Part shown: piece after piece, positions 63,218-64,000 of the stretch | Layout of the letters: each line of letters starts with the position of its first letter | Numbering within the stretch: position 1 is the stretch's first letter | NCBI RefSeq assembly: GCF_023078275.1 | Contig: NC_062977.1 | Coordinates: 15,459,118-15,523,117, forward strand | From: Leguminivora glycinivorella | Lineage: Eukaryota > Arthropoda > Insecta > Lepidoptera > Tortricidae | Direction of reading: 5' to 3' | Length of the DNA: 64,000 bases | The notes under the pieces: model-generated | Told to the model about the DNA's origin: nothing | What the model saw: the letters and a program-made list of their open reading frames with translations, nothing else | Database searches by the model: none | Program-made: the position numbers and the translations under genes

Positions 63218-64000
63218 TTTATTTTATTCAATATGTCTATTTAATTAAGTATTATTAGCCATTCCACCCGCGGACATCGCTTAAAAAACCTCGCGACGTA
63301 AAGTAACAATAGAAAGTGCGAACGTGCATTCCGTGAGAATGTGCGCCACCCCTGAGTGAGCCGCGAACTCGCGGCCACAGCTCGCGGCCGCCAGGATATA
63401 CTTGTAGCGCGGCGATAGGATAGCGGAGTGAGCCGCCTCTGGCGGCGCCAGCGGACGCGTCTGTGTGCGTGAGCTAGGTATGCATACAACTACAACTGCT
63501 GTAGGCACCGCCCCCCCCTCAGCGCGTCCTCTGCGGCGCGGCGATAATCACCTAGCCCTAAGGCCCTGGTTTCTCTGGCCCGTCACACGCGCCCGGTGGC
63601 GTTTGGAATGTTTGGATGTGAGCCGCATGTGCCGCTGTACCACACGCTGTCGGTCGCGGGTGCGTGGGTTTTCTGACCCTTGGTCACCCGTCGTCGGCGA
63701 CGGAACTCAGAAGCTCTGGTAGACTGATTTTTGAACTGTTGTGTTGAGCTCTGATCAAAATGAATGCAAAAATACTTACATTGTAATTCTTAGAGGAAGA
63801 AGATTATACGCGACTTAATCCGTTTCCATATAAATATTGATATTACCCAAAAAAGAGACAGTCAAACGATATTTTTGTATGAAACCGGCAAAAAGAAAGT
63901 GAAATTTTTAACTTGGTACTCAAACACTTTCATTGTAGTAAAGAAAAATTTACATCATATATTCGATTAAGTATATCGAAAACAGTTCACAGAAGTACAA
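63218..64000. other. GC-rich island at about 63330-63720, otherwise no gene
   Basis: The island is much richer in G+C than its flanks and repeats GTGAGCCGC several times (near 63356, 63429, 63617). Overlapping open frames of 75-85 codons on both strands have no domain and are expected from GC content. It could be a promoter region or a GC-rich repeat. Confidence 0.4.

Noticed and set aside
63241..63722. Arg/Ala-rich frames of 75-85 codons on both strands
   Set aside because: Typical of a GC-rich stretch with few stops; no start context, domain or conservation signal visible.

Overview
This is about 64 kb of an insect nuclear genome, almost certainly a moth or butterfly (Lepidoptera). The sequence is AT-rich and intron/intergenic-like, with many repeats of lepidopteran type: tRNA-derived SINEs with a long shared body, interspersed elements carrying an internal (ACAG)n tract, short terminal-inverted-repeat elements (MITEs), a BEL/Pao LTR retrotransposon end, a jockey/CR1-type LINE and two hAT-like DNA transposons. 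The species was not identified. There are no operons, bacterial genes, CRISPR arrays or rRNA genes. Family letters (A, B, D and so on) are labels used only in this annotation.

Layout. 1-1288: 3' end of a BEL/Pao element (end of pol, purine tract, LTR). 2.7-5.2 kb: MITEs and a nested pair (family B inside family A), then an internally reiterated element. 5.2-20 kb: mostly sequence without genes, with isolated MITEs and two copies of family J, one split by a 490-bp inverted-repeat element. 20-33 kb: a LINE zinc-finger remnant, dense SINE/A-family/MITE copies and the best candidate host exon (minus strand, 30164-30321). 33.7-40.7 kb: a 6.9-kb hAT-like element with an 8-bp target duplication, itself carrying a nearly complete LINE (ORF1 intact, ORF2 with one frameshift). 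41.7-43.8 kb: a SINE split by a second, 1.83-kb hAT-like element, also with an 8-bp duplication, holding the decayed TTF-zinc-finger start of a ZMYM1-like hAT transposase. 44-64 kb: more SINEs, families A/D/G/H/R, several MITEs, a 309-bp inverted repeat and a short LINE C-terminus.

The genes here are mainly those of mobile elements. The LINE supplies a PHD-finger ORF1 protein and an endonuclease/reverse transcriptase that would drive target-primed reverse transcription, and the SINEs presumably depend on LINE machinery in trans. The non-autonomous hAT-like elements and MITEs would need transposases made elsewhere. Host-gene content is small: one convincing first coding exon and a few weaker exon-like segments, consistent with large introns or intergenic DNA.

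The clearest result is the insertion history readable within the window: family C, then hAT-like element 1, then LINE; SINE, then hAT-like element 2; family A interrupted by a 349-bp MITE; family A interrupted by B; and J interrupted by K. For hAT-like element 1 an uninterrupted copy of the target repeat lies only about 4 kb away. No wholly new molecular system was recognised.
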